A stretch of 64,000 nucleotides of DNA from positions 10,355,579-10,419,578 of the forward strand of contig NC_134935.1 of NCBI RefSeq assembly GCF_051020765.1. The letters run 5' to 3'. Of the stretch, positions 11,376 through 22,099 are shown in pieces. A model generated the notes under the pieces. That model was not told where the DNA came from. It did not search any database and saw only the letters and a program-made list of their open reading frames with translations. The stretch comes from Lasioglossum baleicum. Its lineage: Eukaryota; Arthropoda; Insecta; Hymenoptera; Halictidae. Each line of letters starts with the position of its first letter. Position 1 is the stretch's first letter. A program made the translations under genes and the position numbers.

Positions 11376-11534
11376 GGTGAGATGACAAGAAGGTTCGTGG
11401 CAGCAGTGTCGCCAGATGAGAGGAGGTAACACGAATTGAGGGGAAAAGTTGCGTCACGTGACCATAGAAAGGGAAGGTAGAGTCGTAGAGTGGTGACACA
11501 AGTCTTGCCCCGGGGACCTCCTTGTCATCTCACC
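11376..11534 (-). mobile_element. MITE with GGTGAGATGACAAG termini, intact copy
   Basis: Terminal inverted repeats GGTGAGATGACAAGAAGGT and its near-perfect complement bound 159 bp. The reverse complement aligns block by block with the outer parts of 25466-25957: ACTTGTGTC, TCACGTGAC, TTTCCCCTCAATTCGTG, CTCATCTG and GACACTGCTGCCA occur in the same order. This copy lacks the 355-bp insertion found there. The two copies lie in opposite orientation. Superfamily not determined because the target duplication is unclear. Confidence 0.85.
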
Positions 11535-13150
11535 ACAGTACTTTGATTTTCTGGAATTTTTTTCGAGAGATTGTTTAACAGTAAACGTGCTAAAACATAT
11601 TGGATTAGTTGCAATACTCCTAGCAAAAGTGTACCTGTATTTCTTCGAATATCGGAGGAAGGGTTCAAGGACAACAATCATTCGAAGACAGCACACTCTC
11701 GAATGGTAAAAGCGGTCGAACGGCTGTTCGTATGGCCAGACAGCGGCTGTCTTCGCGGCTTATTTGTAATTCATGATATCACAGGATGCTACGAGCCCTT
11801 TCTTCGGCGTATTCTTGTATGTTTAAACAGGGTCGGATACGAATCGATTCAAATCGCTCGCAGTGGCGCGGGTACAGCGATTAGTTATGTGTGTCAGGGA
11901 AATGTCGCAGCGCAAGAGACGACGTGCTTTCCCAAATCGATCGGAAAAAGTCAATCGATAATTGTCAAGGCTTTTTCGCGAGTCGACCGCCATCGACGCG
12001 ACGAGATCGAAATGTCCCATGCGGGCTTCGACCGTTCTGCGCGGACTGGTACCATCGGATCGATTCTAATGAGCGCTCTTCGAGGCGTCCTTCGTCACGC
12101 TGAGATTTCGTACGCCAGATACATGATGTCAGGGATGAAAGAATCATTCCAGAGTTCTTTCCGGTCGCAAGGGACATTACCCGAACGGCTCCCTATGGTC
12201 CCGATGGAACCGACACGGGGTACAAAACTTGGAAAAATATTTGACACGCTCTTCGCTTAAAGGATCAAAAGAAACTTTACATTTGCAGTTGCAGACCGCG
12301 CTTGGTCTGGAAAGGTTTTGTGTTGCAGTAAAATCTTTCATGTAAACAGATTCTTAAAATAATATTTGTTTTAAATATTTGTAGTGGACTTTTCTCTTTA
12401 GATATTTGCATCCAACATTTCGAATTTGCTTGCTAGATAACCTGAAGAAATTTGTTTCTATAACACTGAAATATTTGTTAGACAAGCAAAAGAACAGAGC
12501 AACAGAAAAGCAAAAAAGAGTTCGAGAAGATTGCCTTATAATTTTCTTCTAATAATAAAAAATTGCATAGTTTATTTGCCCCACACTCTCGTTACAAGCG
12601 CCTCCGTAGACCCGCTTACGCAAACACGTAACGAGGGAACGTGATAATTGTTACCGTCTCTTGCGCCGACTGAATTATATGGAACTGGTTCTATAATTCC
12701 ACCGTTTACATAGACAATTTTCCAATTATCTCAGTCAACGTATACACAAACGTCTATAAATGTTAGCTACGTTAACTGGATCGGTTTCCGGAAGTTAAAC
12801 ATCCATTCCCTTATTGAGTCATTATTGTATCACGACGTAGTCGCTGAGGAAGTTAATTAATAATTAATGACGACGGAGGAAAAAGCAGCCTTCGAGCCAA
12901 TCAATTGATTGTCGCGGATGATGTAATGATAAACAAAGGTTTCAAATAACGGATCTTTTTCTTCTCGTTCGTGGACTTTTCCAGCCCTATTGAAAACAAT
13001 TTCAAATATATTTACGACTCCGTTATACTTCTTCTTTCGTTTCGTGATGAATTTTTCGCCTCCATTTCGTTTCATACAAAATAATATTAAAAAGTTTGCA
13101 TTCGCTGAACAACTGAAGTGGAGATCCAACATTCTACAAGATTCCTACAT
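11535..13150. other. Unannotated stretch with the longest open frame of the window
   Basis: A 229-codon plus-strand frame (11571-12260) starts 36 bp after the MITE terminus. It shows no recognisable motif, and shorter minus-strand frames overlap its middle. One frame of this length is not surprising in 64 kb on six frames. From 12.3 to 13.1 kb nothing is recognisable. Confidence 0.35.
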
Positions 13151-13191
13151 GATAAATGCACTTACAGGGTGTTTAAAAAAATTCTATGAGA

Positions 13192-13270
13192 CTTATTTAC
13201 CGTTCACTATTTTAAAAGATGTTCAACCTCGTCCATGAATCACTTAGCAGCGATAGTGAACGTAAATAAG
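13192..13270. other. 79-nt stem-loop
   Basis: CTTATTTACCGTTCACTAT at 13192-13210 pairs with ATAGTGAACGTAAATAAG at 13253-13270: 18 bp with a single bulged C and a loop of about 42 nt. It lies shortly after a CAGGGTGTTTAAAAAAA motif that resembles some transposon ends. It could be a MITE core or a hairpin RNA. Confidence 0.6.
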
Positions 13271-13846
13271 CTGATCTGACTGGAATTACATTCATTGGAT
13301 GAGTCATTCTGAATGATTACCGCTGATATCAAAATTTCTGTAACTTACAGCAATTAATTTGTTGCTATCGGTGATCATCTCACCAGCGTGATTAATGTAC
13401 TGTCAGTCTGTTTTTCTTTTGTGTGTGTTCAGCGTGTTGGTGAGAAACTTTACAAGCTCTTTCTCGCACGATGCCTCGGACACGAAAATGAATGTACATA
13501 TTCATTTTTTTGTATTTCTTATTGCGAGTTACAAGTCAATATCTCTTTTCAATCGAAAGTAACAGTTCTGAAGAAAGTAACAGTTCTTAATTTTCCTTGG
13601 GGCCTCGTGGCACTATAAACGAGTTATTACTTGAATTCAATTTCAGATCCACAAAAAGTGGGGCAATTCTACGAATATTTTATAATACGCATAGTCAACG
13701 GTAGAAAATCTAATTTTTATGATGCGACGCATTTGTATACGGCACACCGATGTGTTCGAAGCATTTTTAAAGAAAACCTTCTTCTCACTGTAATCAAATT
13801 ATCGTGAAATATTAACTTGAAAATAAAGTTTTTAACTTTTTATTAA

Positions 13847-14052
13847 CACTAGGTTTACGGAGCTCTAGAAATAACTATTTCACATTATTTGAAAAACACA
13901 GCAAGTATGTGTCTATCCAAATTTTTGGCCATTTTTTCAATAATAAATACCTAAAGAAATAAATTTGGTAAATAATTTCTCAAATAATTCCGAATAATCG
14001 CAAATTAAGAATATTAAAACCCGTCATTTTGACGGGTCGCGTAAACCTAGTG
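13847..14052. mobile_element. TTAA-type MITE with CACTAGGTTTACG termini
   Basis: Perfect 13-bp terminal inverted repeats, CACTAGGTTTACG and CGTAAACCTAGTG, bound 206 bp. The left flank is TTAA; the right flank has mutated. Just inside the right end is the palindrome CCCGTCATTTTGACGGG, the same kind of subterminal AAATGAC motif seen in the 35.2 and 50.1-kb copies. piggyBac-like by flank, non-autonomous. Confidence 0.85.
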
Positions 14053-14054
14053 AA

Positions 14055-14597
14055 AAATAATGATTGAGGAACCATAATTCGTTATTCGAATAATGCCCAA
14101 CCCTGCCGGACACCATACTGAAGACGTTCATCGAACAAGGCGACCCTGCCGACGACGCTACCAATGTTAACAACTGTGTTGCAGTATGCAAGAGATTCGA
14201 ACGGCCACGATGACGTTCCTCGTGTCGTGCTCCGCGATTCATAGTTGCATTAACGAGGTCGATACATCACGGCGAGGTTATCTGGAAAATTATAGTGTCG
14301 CGTATTGGCGGTTTGCATTCCGCGACGCGAATCGCAAGAAACGCGTCCGCGGCATCGCGGGAATCCGGCATCGAGCGTGCAAAACAATTTTTATCGATCG
14401 CTGCCAACCCGCTCTGGAACTACAACTTTTCCGCTCCTCCTGCGAACCCCTTCGAGATCATTTTAACCCACCCACTATCAGGTATTACTAGCGGCGTCTA
14501 ATACTTCGTTGCTATGAATAATAACGACCTCGTCACAAATGACCTTGTCATAAATTAAAATTTGATACGGTTGAAAATAATGTACCGGCATCCGTAA
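14055..14597. other. Unannotated stretch
   Basis: Two overlapping plus-strand frames (about 14186-14501) fall in a CG-rich patch. I see no motif and call no gene. Confidence 0.35.
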
Positions 14598-14776
14598 CAC
14601 TAAAACTACCGAGCAAAATGACAAGGCTCTATTTATTTAGATTTTGTGCAATTTTTATCAAAATATGTGTTTGGATAAAGTCGAATCAGTTTACATATAA
14701 GCAACTTGATAATTTCAATAATTGTAAGGTGAAAAATATGAACCCGGTTATTTGACCAGCAGTGGTAGGTTTAGTG
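14598..14776. mobile_element. TTAA-type MITE, CACTAAACCTACC family
   Basis: Left terminus CACTAAAACTACC and right terminus GGTAGGTTTAGTG form imperfect inverted repeats around 179 bp. The inside carries the subterminal AAAATGAC and TTTGACC motifs shared with the 35.2, 50.1 and 51.4-kb copies. Flanks (GTAA, TTGT) have drifted from TTAA. Confidence 0.75.
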
Positions 14777-14782
14777 TTGTCG

Positions 14783-15082
14783 TTTCCAGGATTACAAGGG
14801 TGCGGCGTGATGCGCCTTCTCATTTCTGGATAATGCAAAGATGGGATTTTTCAGTAGTCAAAAGCGCTGGATAAAGTTCAATGTAGGCCGCAATCGCCCT
14901 CAAAGGTCCTATTTTTACGTTTACGAGGCGTAATTTGCATTATTCGGCAGCATGTAGCTACCGCAGCTTTATGCTTCCGAATAATGCAAATTACTCCTCG
15001 TAAACGTAAAAATGGGACTTTTGACGATCTTTTATCTAGCGCTTTTGAGAAGACGCATCCCGCACACTTGCAATCCTGGAAA
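14783..15082. mobile_element. Palindromic MITE (TTCCAGGATT family), copy 1
   Basis: The element is one long palindrome. The left arm runs from GTTTCCAGGATTACAAG to GTAATTTGCATTATTCGG; the right arm returns from CCGAATAATGCAAATTAC to CTTGCAATCCTGGAAAC. Arms are about 130 bp with substitutions and a loop of about 40 bp near 14940-14975. It starts only 6 bp after the preceding MITE. Two further copies lie at 16.4 and 39.5 kb. No coding content. Confidence 0.85.
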
Positions 15083-15089
15083 CAAGAGA

Positions 15090-15760
15090 CTATCTCCTTA
15101 AATCATTGTGGTCTCTTTACTGTTTCAAATACTCATTTTTCCAGAAATACATCAAAACCGCAGTTCAGTAAATACGAAGGCTGTTATCAAGACGCGAGAT
15201 GGCGGTGAACGTGTTGATGGCGAGAGGGAAGCTTTCAGAGGGTCCGACAATGGGGGAACGTGAGGGATGTCTTTCAAACAGTGGTACAATATAAACCAGC
15301 AGGTGCGGCCCAGGTAACTCGGCCTCCCTTGCACCAAGGACGCGACGGTTGATTGATGGAGCAAATATTAGCTCGTGAAACTACCCCGCGCCTTGGCCCA
15401 ATCCTCCCACACAAGCCTGCAATCAACCCTGCGCTCCACGTTCTCGCGAAACAATCACTTTTCTCTGCCATTTTTCTATCTCTCCATCGTGACTGGATCA
15501 AGTCGTTAGGCCAAACGAAGAATAACTGCGGCGCTCAATGAGAACAAATTACGAAGAGGATCAACCCCGGGCAAACGAACAGTTGGAACTTTTATTAACC
15601 AACTCTTTATTACCTAGGTACAGTAAAAGAACTTTCTGCTAGAAAAGTTTGTCAACACGTTGACAGGTGCGAACTGACTATATCGGCGGTCGGCTTAGCA
15701 ACTTTCAATGTCGCCTAGGATGTCATTTATCTGCAACGACAGCGGGATTAAGCCCCGTGA
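15090..15760. other. Unannotated stretch
   Basis: Short frames are open on both strands at 15152-15541 with no domain. Nothing else recognised. Confidence 0.35.
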
Positions 15761-15764
15761 CATA

Positions 15765-16194
15765 TTAGTAGATAACGAATATGATGCATTTGAGACAAAA
15801 ATGAGTAGATGTAATTGAAAATAGAAGAATTTGAGAATAATGTTATATTATTTTCATCCCACTAAAAATATTACAAACAGACATACTAGTAGACAGCGGA
15901 TTTTATGCATTTATGACAAAAATGAGTAGTTGTGATTTAAAATAGCAAACACATTAGAAGAATGTAAGAATACTGTTACATTATTTCATTATAACATTCA
16001 TTAGTATAACACTTTACAAATAATAATGAAGGAATATCGTTATACAAAGTTAAATTAATATGAACGGTAGACACTAAATCCTAATCTTACATTTATTCCA
16101 CCAAACATGTTAAGAAAGAAAATAAATTTCCATTTCACTCCAGTTTGTTGCAATCTCGGTAGAAAATTTTTATATTGCATAAAGATCCGCTGTC
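15765..16194. mobile_element. TA-flanked MITE with a duplicated left arm
   Basis: A full copy spans 15892-16194: left end GACAGCGGATTTTATGCA, right end TGCATAAAGATCCGCTGTC, each flanked by TA. Immediately to the left, from about 15765, a second and more decayed left arm repeats the same order of blocks (GATGCATTTGAGACAAAAATG, then AGAAGAAT and TTATATTATTTTCAT). Left arms therefore lie in tandem about 126 bp apart. TA flanks suggest Tc1/mariner-type mobilisation, which is an inference. Confidence 0.8.
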
Positions 16195-16561
16195 TACATA
16201 TCTGTGGTTGTTAGGAAGAACGCCGCATGTCACATACTTTCATTTTCGAGATACATATTGCCGCTTAAAGTTTCGATCACTAATACCTTTCCATAGGACA
16301 TCGGTTCAATTTCATTATGTTTCTGAGCCTTCCAAATTTATTCTCATGACTTTTTTTTCTGGTAAATACGTAAATCCTATACTATAATGCTCGATCAAGA
16401 GGATAGACTCCTTTTTCCGGGATTCGCCTTCTCATCTCTCCGTAACACAAACACGGGGTTTTTCAGTAGTCAAAAAAGCTAGATAAAAGATCGATCTAGG
16501 TCGCTATCTCCCTCAAAAGTCCTATTTTTTCGTCTGAGAGGCGTAATTTACATTACACGTA

Positions 16562-16588
16562 ATGCATTCCACTATTCTGCCATATTAA
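16562..16588 (-). pseudogene. trnL2 (tRNA-Leu UUR) 5' fragment in NUMT
   Basis: Directly after the COX1 stop, overlapping it, the minus strand reads TTTAATATGGCAGAATAGTG. This matches the acceptor and D-arm start of insect mitochondrial tRNA-Leu(UUR), which begins with a YNTAATATGGCAGA-type sequence. Only about 25 nt remain before MITE sequence returns, so no tRNA can fold. Confidence 0.8.
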
Positions 16589-17109
16589 AATTTAATTGTG
16601 ATAATAGGTAATTTATTATATGAATGATATATAAGGGGGTAGTTTTGTAATCACTCTAATGACGATTGGTAGTATTTAAATATAATTATTCGCTTTGAAA
16701 TGAAACTTTCTAAAATAATATAAATTAATATAATTATTCTATTAAAGGAAATTATAGATCCAATTGATGAAATAATATTTCAACAATAATATGCATCGGA
16801 ATAATCTGAATATCGCCGAGGCATGCCTATTAAGACTAGAAAATTGTTGGGGAAAAAGGTTAAATTTACTCCTGTAAATATTATAATAAATTGAATATTT
16901 AATATTTTTTGTTTAGGGTTAATCCAGTAAAAATAGGGTATATGTGGATTAAACTAGCATTAATTGCAAAGACTGCTCCTATAGATAATACGTAATGTAA
17001 GTGTCCAATTACATAATAAGTATCGTGGAGTCGATTGAGCAATTTGATAATATAATAGTAAATAGGAAAATAAATCCACAAGGGATCAGATAATGAAAGG
17101 ATTTAAATA
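16585..17109 (-). pseudogene. COX1 3'-end pseudogene (in NUMT)
   Basis: Recognisable blocks in order on the minus strand are NPFIIWSL, GFIFLFT, HDTYYVIGHLHYVLS, GAVFAI, FTGLTLN, GVNLTFFP, GMPRRYSDY, YYCWNIISSIGSMIS, ESFISKRM, QSSLEW and YHSYN, then a TAA stop. The HDTYYV and HFHYVLS-type region is the conserved helix with haem- and copper-ligand histidines of cytochrome c oxidase subunit I. The Trp positions in WSL, CWN and LEW are TGA, and Ser and Met positions use AGA and ATA, so the source code is invertebrate mitochondrial. Lesions: two extra bases after WSL, loss of a few bases before HDTYY, and a one-base loss after the LNKKY block. Residue choices such as YYCWN look hymenopteran from memory. 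Confidence 0.93.
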
Positions 17110-17229
17110 AATTTTTAAGGGAGATAGCGCCCTAGATCAATCTTCTATCTGGCGTTTTATCGAGAAATGAGAAGGCAAATCTCGTACCTTTGCAATCCTG
17201 GAAATTTTTTGAAATTGTGACATGCAGCA

Positions 17230-18085
17230 ACTACAGATATTAGGTTGTTGTCCAGAAATAGCCGACTGTGCGTCGGGTCTCAAGTGAAACGAAGTTGCCC
17301 GAATAAAACAGCTGGTGGGCCGTTCCGGTTCCGCGCGCGTTGCATCAGGGTCGAACGATTATGGTCGGCGGGGTTGTTTACTGGCTACTTAGAGGTTGGA
17401 GACGGTCATGGGGCGCAGCAGTGACGGCTGGCCAATCGTATCGGTGAGACAAGAATTTCGGGCTGGTAACCAGAGCCGGTGGTAGTATCTGTGCAATTGC
17501 AGGAGACTGATTGTGGCGACCTAGTTCCCGAGACAATCGAACAATGCCGTCGGTGTCGGCGGGGTTGGTTCGACTCGGGAGGATCGGGCCGACCGAGGAG
17601 AATGGGGGGCAAGGTGGAACCACTGCTTTCGCTGTTCTAGGTGACGTCAAGGTCGTTGTATCGGGACTCGTAACAAGTTGCCTCCACCTTTTTCTCCGAG
17701 CCGAGCCACCACTTCGTGCACCTATACCACCTACTCCCCCGGAGGGTGGATTTACACCAAATTTGGAGCACGAGTGCAACCCGCACTCGCTCACCCCCAC
17801 AGCCCTCGATCGTCGCAATTAACGAGGTTAAGGGGGATACAGGTGGAAAGTATCGAATTATTCTGACAGACTATTTACTCCCCAGCTCGCCGATCGACTG
17901 CACGATTCATGAACCCGGACGTGATCCCTCGTGTTTGGAAACCGGAATTTACGGAATGATAGAAGTGCAACGATATAACTGACCGTCGAATCAGCTGGAA
18001 CACCGACCAGCACAGTCGACACTGTAGACATGTGGAATGAAATAGTTTGCGAAAATTCAAACGCGTTTCTTGGAGACCCCTTCAA
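17230..18085. other. CG-rich unannotated stretch
   Basis: Frames up to 146 codons are open on both strands around 17378-17822, with low-complexity Pro/Ser/Arg-rich products. I recognise no domain and no splice structure. Confidence 0.35.
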
Positions 18086-18249
18086 CCCCTTGCCCTATAT
18101 CGTGTCAGACTCGTGATGAAGATTCTGAACAGGATCTAATAAATATATGTATGCCATTAATTTTCTTTAAACTTGATTTGCAAATTTGAGATGTAATTTT
18201 TCTGGTTTTTCCGTAAATGACACCGTAAAATAAATCGTAGGGCAAGGGG
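18086..18249. mobile_element. TTAA-type MITE, CCCCTTGCC family
   Basis: Terminal repeats CCCCTTGCCCTA and TAGGGCAAGGGG are perfect over 12 bp and bound 164 bp. Flanks TCAA and TTGA are each one base from TTAA. A related copy at 36371-36540 has CCCCTTGCCTTAA termini. AT-rich and non-coding inside. Confidence 0.85.
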
Positions 18250-18254
18250 TTGAT

Positions 18255-20560
18255 CCCGCGACGAGTAGAATATGATGCAAAACAAAGACCTTGAACCTCA
18301 AGGTCGCAAATATTGAATACAAAGCGTACAAATTTCAGTCAAACGAGTTTTTTTAAGCTACAATTTATTATCTTGGTATTTGATACTTCATACCTATAGG
18401 TTTCTCTGGAACTTCACGCGACCGCAGCGGTAAAATAATCCAGCTGGCTATTATTACTTCATGAAACGCAGTTCGGCTTCTCGACAATCATTATACGAAG
18501 TTAATTCGGTCGATGTTTATGATGTGGACGTGTTGTAAAAACAATTTTAAAAGTATGTCTAATATTTATTTAATATTCGTGTGCAAGATGTTTAATAAAA
18601 AAATTGTCCAATATTATTAAATATTATCAAAAGTCTGTTAGACTATGGTTGCACCCGGAAGCAAACTATTTTACCACGTTTTTATTAGCTTGCTTTTTTG
18701 TCTGTCTGTTTGCCTGTCTGCTCGGCACAAATTTTGCAATTGATTTTTCTGTTTGGAACGCTACCACGAGACTCGCTTCTGTCCCGATACGTGCTACTCG
18801 GTAGGCGTGCGCGTCTTTTTCCGCTCAGATATTGAATCAATCACCGATTCAGTAAAGGTAATTGAAAGGGGGAAACTTAATGGAGCACTGCGATAAGAGA
18901 CCGGGATAAATAAAACGCGGACATCCCCGCTGAATAGCTGCCCATTTCACCGCGGGACAACGATGTTGTGAAAAATACGCGGTTTCTGCGTTCGGAAATC
19001 GTTTGTTTTCGTACCTCGAACGAATCGCTTGTCTCTCTCGCACATAACTGCGATTTTAAAAATCACTTGTTCCAAGCTTTCTATTCTAAAAAACGGAAAA
19101 CACTCGTTCCTTGTTTTAAAAAGAAACTATTTTCGGTATCAAACACTGCTCTTTCAAATGTAGAAATCACTCGTTTGCTCTTCAACTCTTGATTGTCATT
19201 TGGAAAGTGACATTTTGCAACATGTCTCTAATTCACTTTTTTTATCAAGACATATTCTGTGATGTTCGAACGACATTTACAATTTTTTACGGTTCAATGT
19301 TATTGATCCACTTAGCGTGACAACGGAGATTCGTGGATGAGATGTGACAACCGAGGGTTAAAAAATAAACTTTTCGTACAGTTTAGAAGATTCTCCGTTT
19401 CGCGAATCACTCGTTCACAGGGCGATGAAATAGCTCACTTTGCGTCGTGAAAATCGCGAGTTTTCCGTCCCGCACGTCACCCATGTTTCACAGTTTCCAC
19501 AGTGATCTACTGTTGTCGCGTGCTGACCTCGCAGGCGGGCATCGGTGCTATCGAAGGAGTTAGGTCGGTAGCACGTGGCTCATATTGGATTACAGTGAAT
19601 CCTCTTACGATACCGAAGCAGCCAAGGTTGCTCCGCGACCTTTTGCCACGACGACAAATCGAAAGGAGTAAGCCGTCTGCGGAATTTGTCCACCGGAATC
19701 GCGTTACAATAAACACCGCGCACTTTCACGGATGGTAGTATGTATACTTTCGCGGGAATCTAATCAAGCCGGGACGTCAGAGATCGTTGACGAAATGTCA
19801 GAGCTTCTACCTACGATGTCCCGATCAGTGATGAAAACCAATATTCAATCATTTCGGAGTGCAGTACATAGTATACAAATACAGAACTGGGAGACGAGCG
19901 TCGAGGACACGAGAAAAAGAAAGCGTCTTCTAAGGTTATTTATTTTTATGAATAAAATTAGCTTTAGAAACCTTTTCTGTGAGAAAGACTTACTAAGTTA
20001 TTGAATAAATCAATGTATAAATATCTAAATTATATCTTTGAATTTTAAAATGAAAACGCTACGAACTTCCGTTCCGAAAATTAATCGCTCGATTTCGGAC
20101 TCCAAACAAAATAGTTCAGATTAGACGAAGCAAACTCGCGACTTCTACTTTTACAGAAATTTGAATTTTCATGCAAACAATTTGTTCGTGCGCTCGACGG
20201 TCCGCGAAATGCTCCCGTTAAATGGAACGCATTGTAGATGAAGCTCTCGTTACACCGGCGATGAACCGAGTCTGGATAAAGACGTTCCGAACCGTTGCGG
20301 AATCACGTAAACCGTGGCTGCCCTACTTCGCGCTAATGATACATTGTAGAAAGTTTAAACTAACATAAACCGCGGTGGGAAACGCGTCGCGACAGCCACG
20401 CTACAGACATCGCGGCTACGTTTGGCGTCCAGGTGTTTTCGATCATCGAACTACCGGCAAGTGGTCGGACAGTTATGATTTATGTACACCGGCTGTTTCG
20501 TAATTTAACCCTCGCACCCTTTCTTAGGTCGTGTCACCACATCAGGGACGCGATCTAATA
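18255..20560. other. Unannotated stretch
   Basis: Contains a short TCTG-rich run near 18698-18722. Open frames are all below 95 codons and show no domain. No element ends recognised. Confidence 0.35.
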
Positions 20561-20564
20561 CGAG

Positions 20565-21360
20565 TTGATAATAAACAAGATTCAGTAACAATAATATGTA
20601 CTGTAATATTTTTGATAGGAGGACGTAAAACCACGCCCACTATACATAAACCATTTAAGCTATTTAGTCTTTTAATCTCATTGAAGAAGATTAAAATACA
20701 AAATGAATACCACTCGCAATTAAGTTCTGGAAACAAAATACAGTAGTAATAATACTGAAATATTTGTTACGAGCATTACATTAGGTATCAGCTAACGCTG
20801 CCGAAATCGAGATCAGTGAAACCACGCCCATTATACACAAACCGTCCAATCTATTTAGTCGTTTAGTCTCGCTAAACGAGATTACACTATAAAACGTACA
20901 CCACTAGCAATTAAGTTCTGCAAACAAACTACAATAGTAATAATACTGAAATATTTGTTACGAGCATTAGGCATCGGTTAGCCTTGTCGAAATCGAGAAC
21001 AGTGAAACCACGCGCACTATACACGAACCATTTAAGCTATTTACTCTTTTATTCTCACTAAAGAAAATTACATTACACAATGAATACCACTCGCAATTAA
21101 GTTCTGGAAACAAAATACAATAGTAATAATACTTAAGTATTCGTTCCGAGCATTACATTAGACATCGGTTAGGCCCGTCGAAATCGAGAGCAGTGAAACC
21201 ACGCCCACTGTACACACCGTCCCAATCTATTTAGTCTTTCAGTCTCACTAAAGAAGATTAAATTACAAAATGAATACCACTTGCAAATAAATTATGGAAA
21301 CAAAATACAGTAATAATAATGCTATCATGTTTGTCATTAGCATTACATTAGGCATTGGTG
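20565..21360 (+). repeat. Tandem array of about 190-bp units
   Basis: Four units begin with an AAACCACGC block at about 20628, 20818, 21004 and 21195, giving spacings of about 190, 186 and 191 bp. Each runs through CTATTTAGTC, AATACCACTCGCAATTAAG (with variants), ACAATAGTAATAATACT and CGAGCATTA, to GTCGAAATCGAGA. A decayed partial unit precedes the first. The last ends near TTAGGCATTGG. No frame crosses the units, so this is a small satellite-type array. Confidence 0.9.
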
Positions 21361-21603
21361 TAGATTGCTCTTCGGGGTATGGGAGACCGGGGCAAGTATC
21401 AAGCCTGTATCAACAGGAGCAGGTTAATACAATGTAATTATCTGACAATGTGTATGTGTAGCAGAGCTATGGCTAGATATTTGTGGTTTGTTAGTTAACT
21501 GTTGGAATTTCCGATTGTATACATATGTATGCAGAAAGTGGATATCCGTGTTGGCTTTTCAATCCGTCAGGAGATATGTATTATGCAAACTGTATTCTGT
21601 CTA

Positions 21604-22093
21604 GACAGCGGATTTCATGCATTTATGACAAAAAATGAGTAGGTGTAATTTACAGCGGTAAAAACATTAGAAGAATTTCAAAATACTGTTATATTGTTCT
21701 CAAATCGGACATTTCACATGAAACGCGACCTAATAATTCTATAGTTGTAAGGAAAAACGCCGCGTGTTATAATTTCAAAAAAATCGAGTTTATGCATTAA
21801 TTGAGTATTAGAGTATAAGATTTGCGTATTTACCAGAATGAAAGTCATGAAAACAAATTCGAAAGGCTCAAAAAAATAATGCAATTTTACCAATGTCCGG
21901 TGTGAAAAATTGGTGATCAAAATTTTAAGAATATCTCATAAATTGTCTAAAATTGACAGCTCTGAATAGGAATACGATTAAACCGGACGGTTTCGACTCG
22001 AACCATTATTCCGATAAAAAAGCTAATCGCATAAACATTGGGTAGATAGTTATTAGCGTCACTCGAGTGGCCCTATTCTACGATCCGCTGTTA
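21604..22093. mobile_element. TA-flanked MITE, GACAGCGGAT subfamily, probably enlarged
   Basis: The left end TAGACAGCGGATTTCATGCA followed by TTTATGACAAAAAATGAGTAG is close to the 15.9-kb copy. A candidate right end, GATCCGCTGTTATC, lies at about 22082-22095. At about 490 bp it is longer than its relatives, so it may hold an insertion or the pairing of ends may be accidental. Confidence 0.5.
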
Positions 22094-22099
22094 TCGGAG

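Larger units (their letters stand above)
16560..17109 (-). other. NUMT: nuclear copy of mitochondrial COX1-trnL2 junction
   Basis: About 550 bp of AT-rich sequence reads on the minus strand as the last third of COX1 followed by the first bases of trnL2. This is the ancestral insect mitochondrial order. Boundaries are set by where similarity to the palindromic MITE stops on each side. The insert is non-functional in the nucleus: in-frame TGA codons act as stops under the nuclear code, and three frame-breaking lesions are visible. Insertion into a foldback fits capture of organelle DNA during repair of a double-strand break, which is an inference. Confidence 0.93.
16412..17205. mobile_element. 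Palindromic MITE copy 2, split by mitochondrial DNA
   Basis: The left arm (about 16412-16558) matches copy 1 through CGCCTTCTCAT, TTTTTCAGTAGTCAAAA and GAGGCGTAATTT. The right arm resumes at about 17110 (AAGGGAGATAGCG) and ends TTTGCAATCCTGGAAA near 17205. The inner part of the right arm is missing and is replaced by about 550 bp of mitochondrial sequence. Arm-to-arm complementarity (CGCTATCTCCCT against AGGGAGATAGCG) shows both sides belong to one element. Confidence 0.8.

Noticed and set aside
11571..12260. 229-codon plus-strand frame, the longest in the window
   Set aside because: No motif, begins at the edge of a MITE, and one such frame is expected by chance in 64 kb over six frames.
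16899..17081. 60-codon minus-strand frame as a host gene
   Set aside because: It is part of the mitochondrial COX1 insertion and is broken on both sides.
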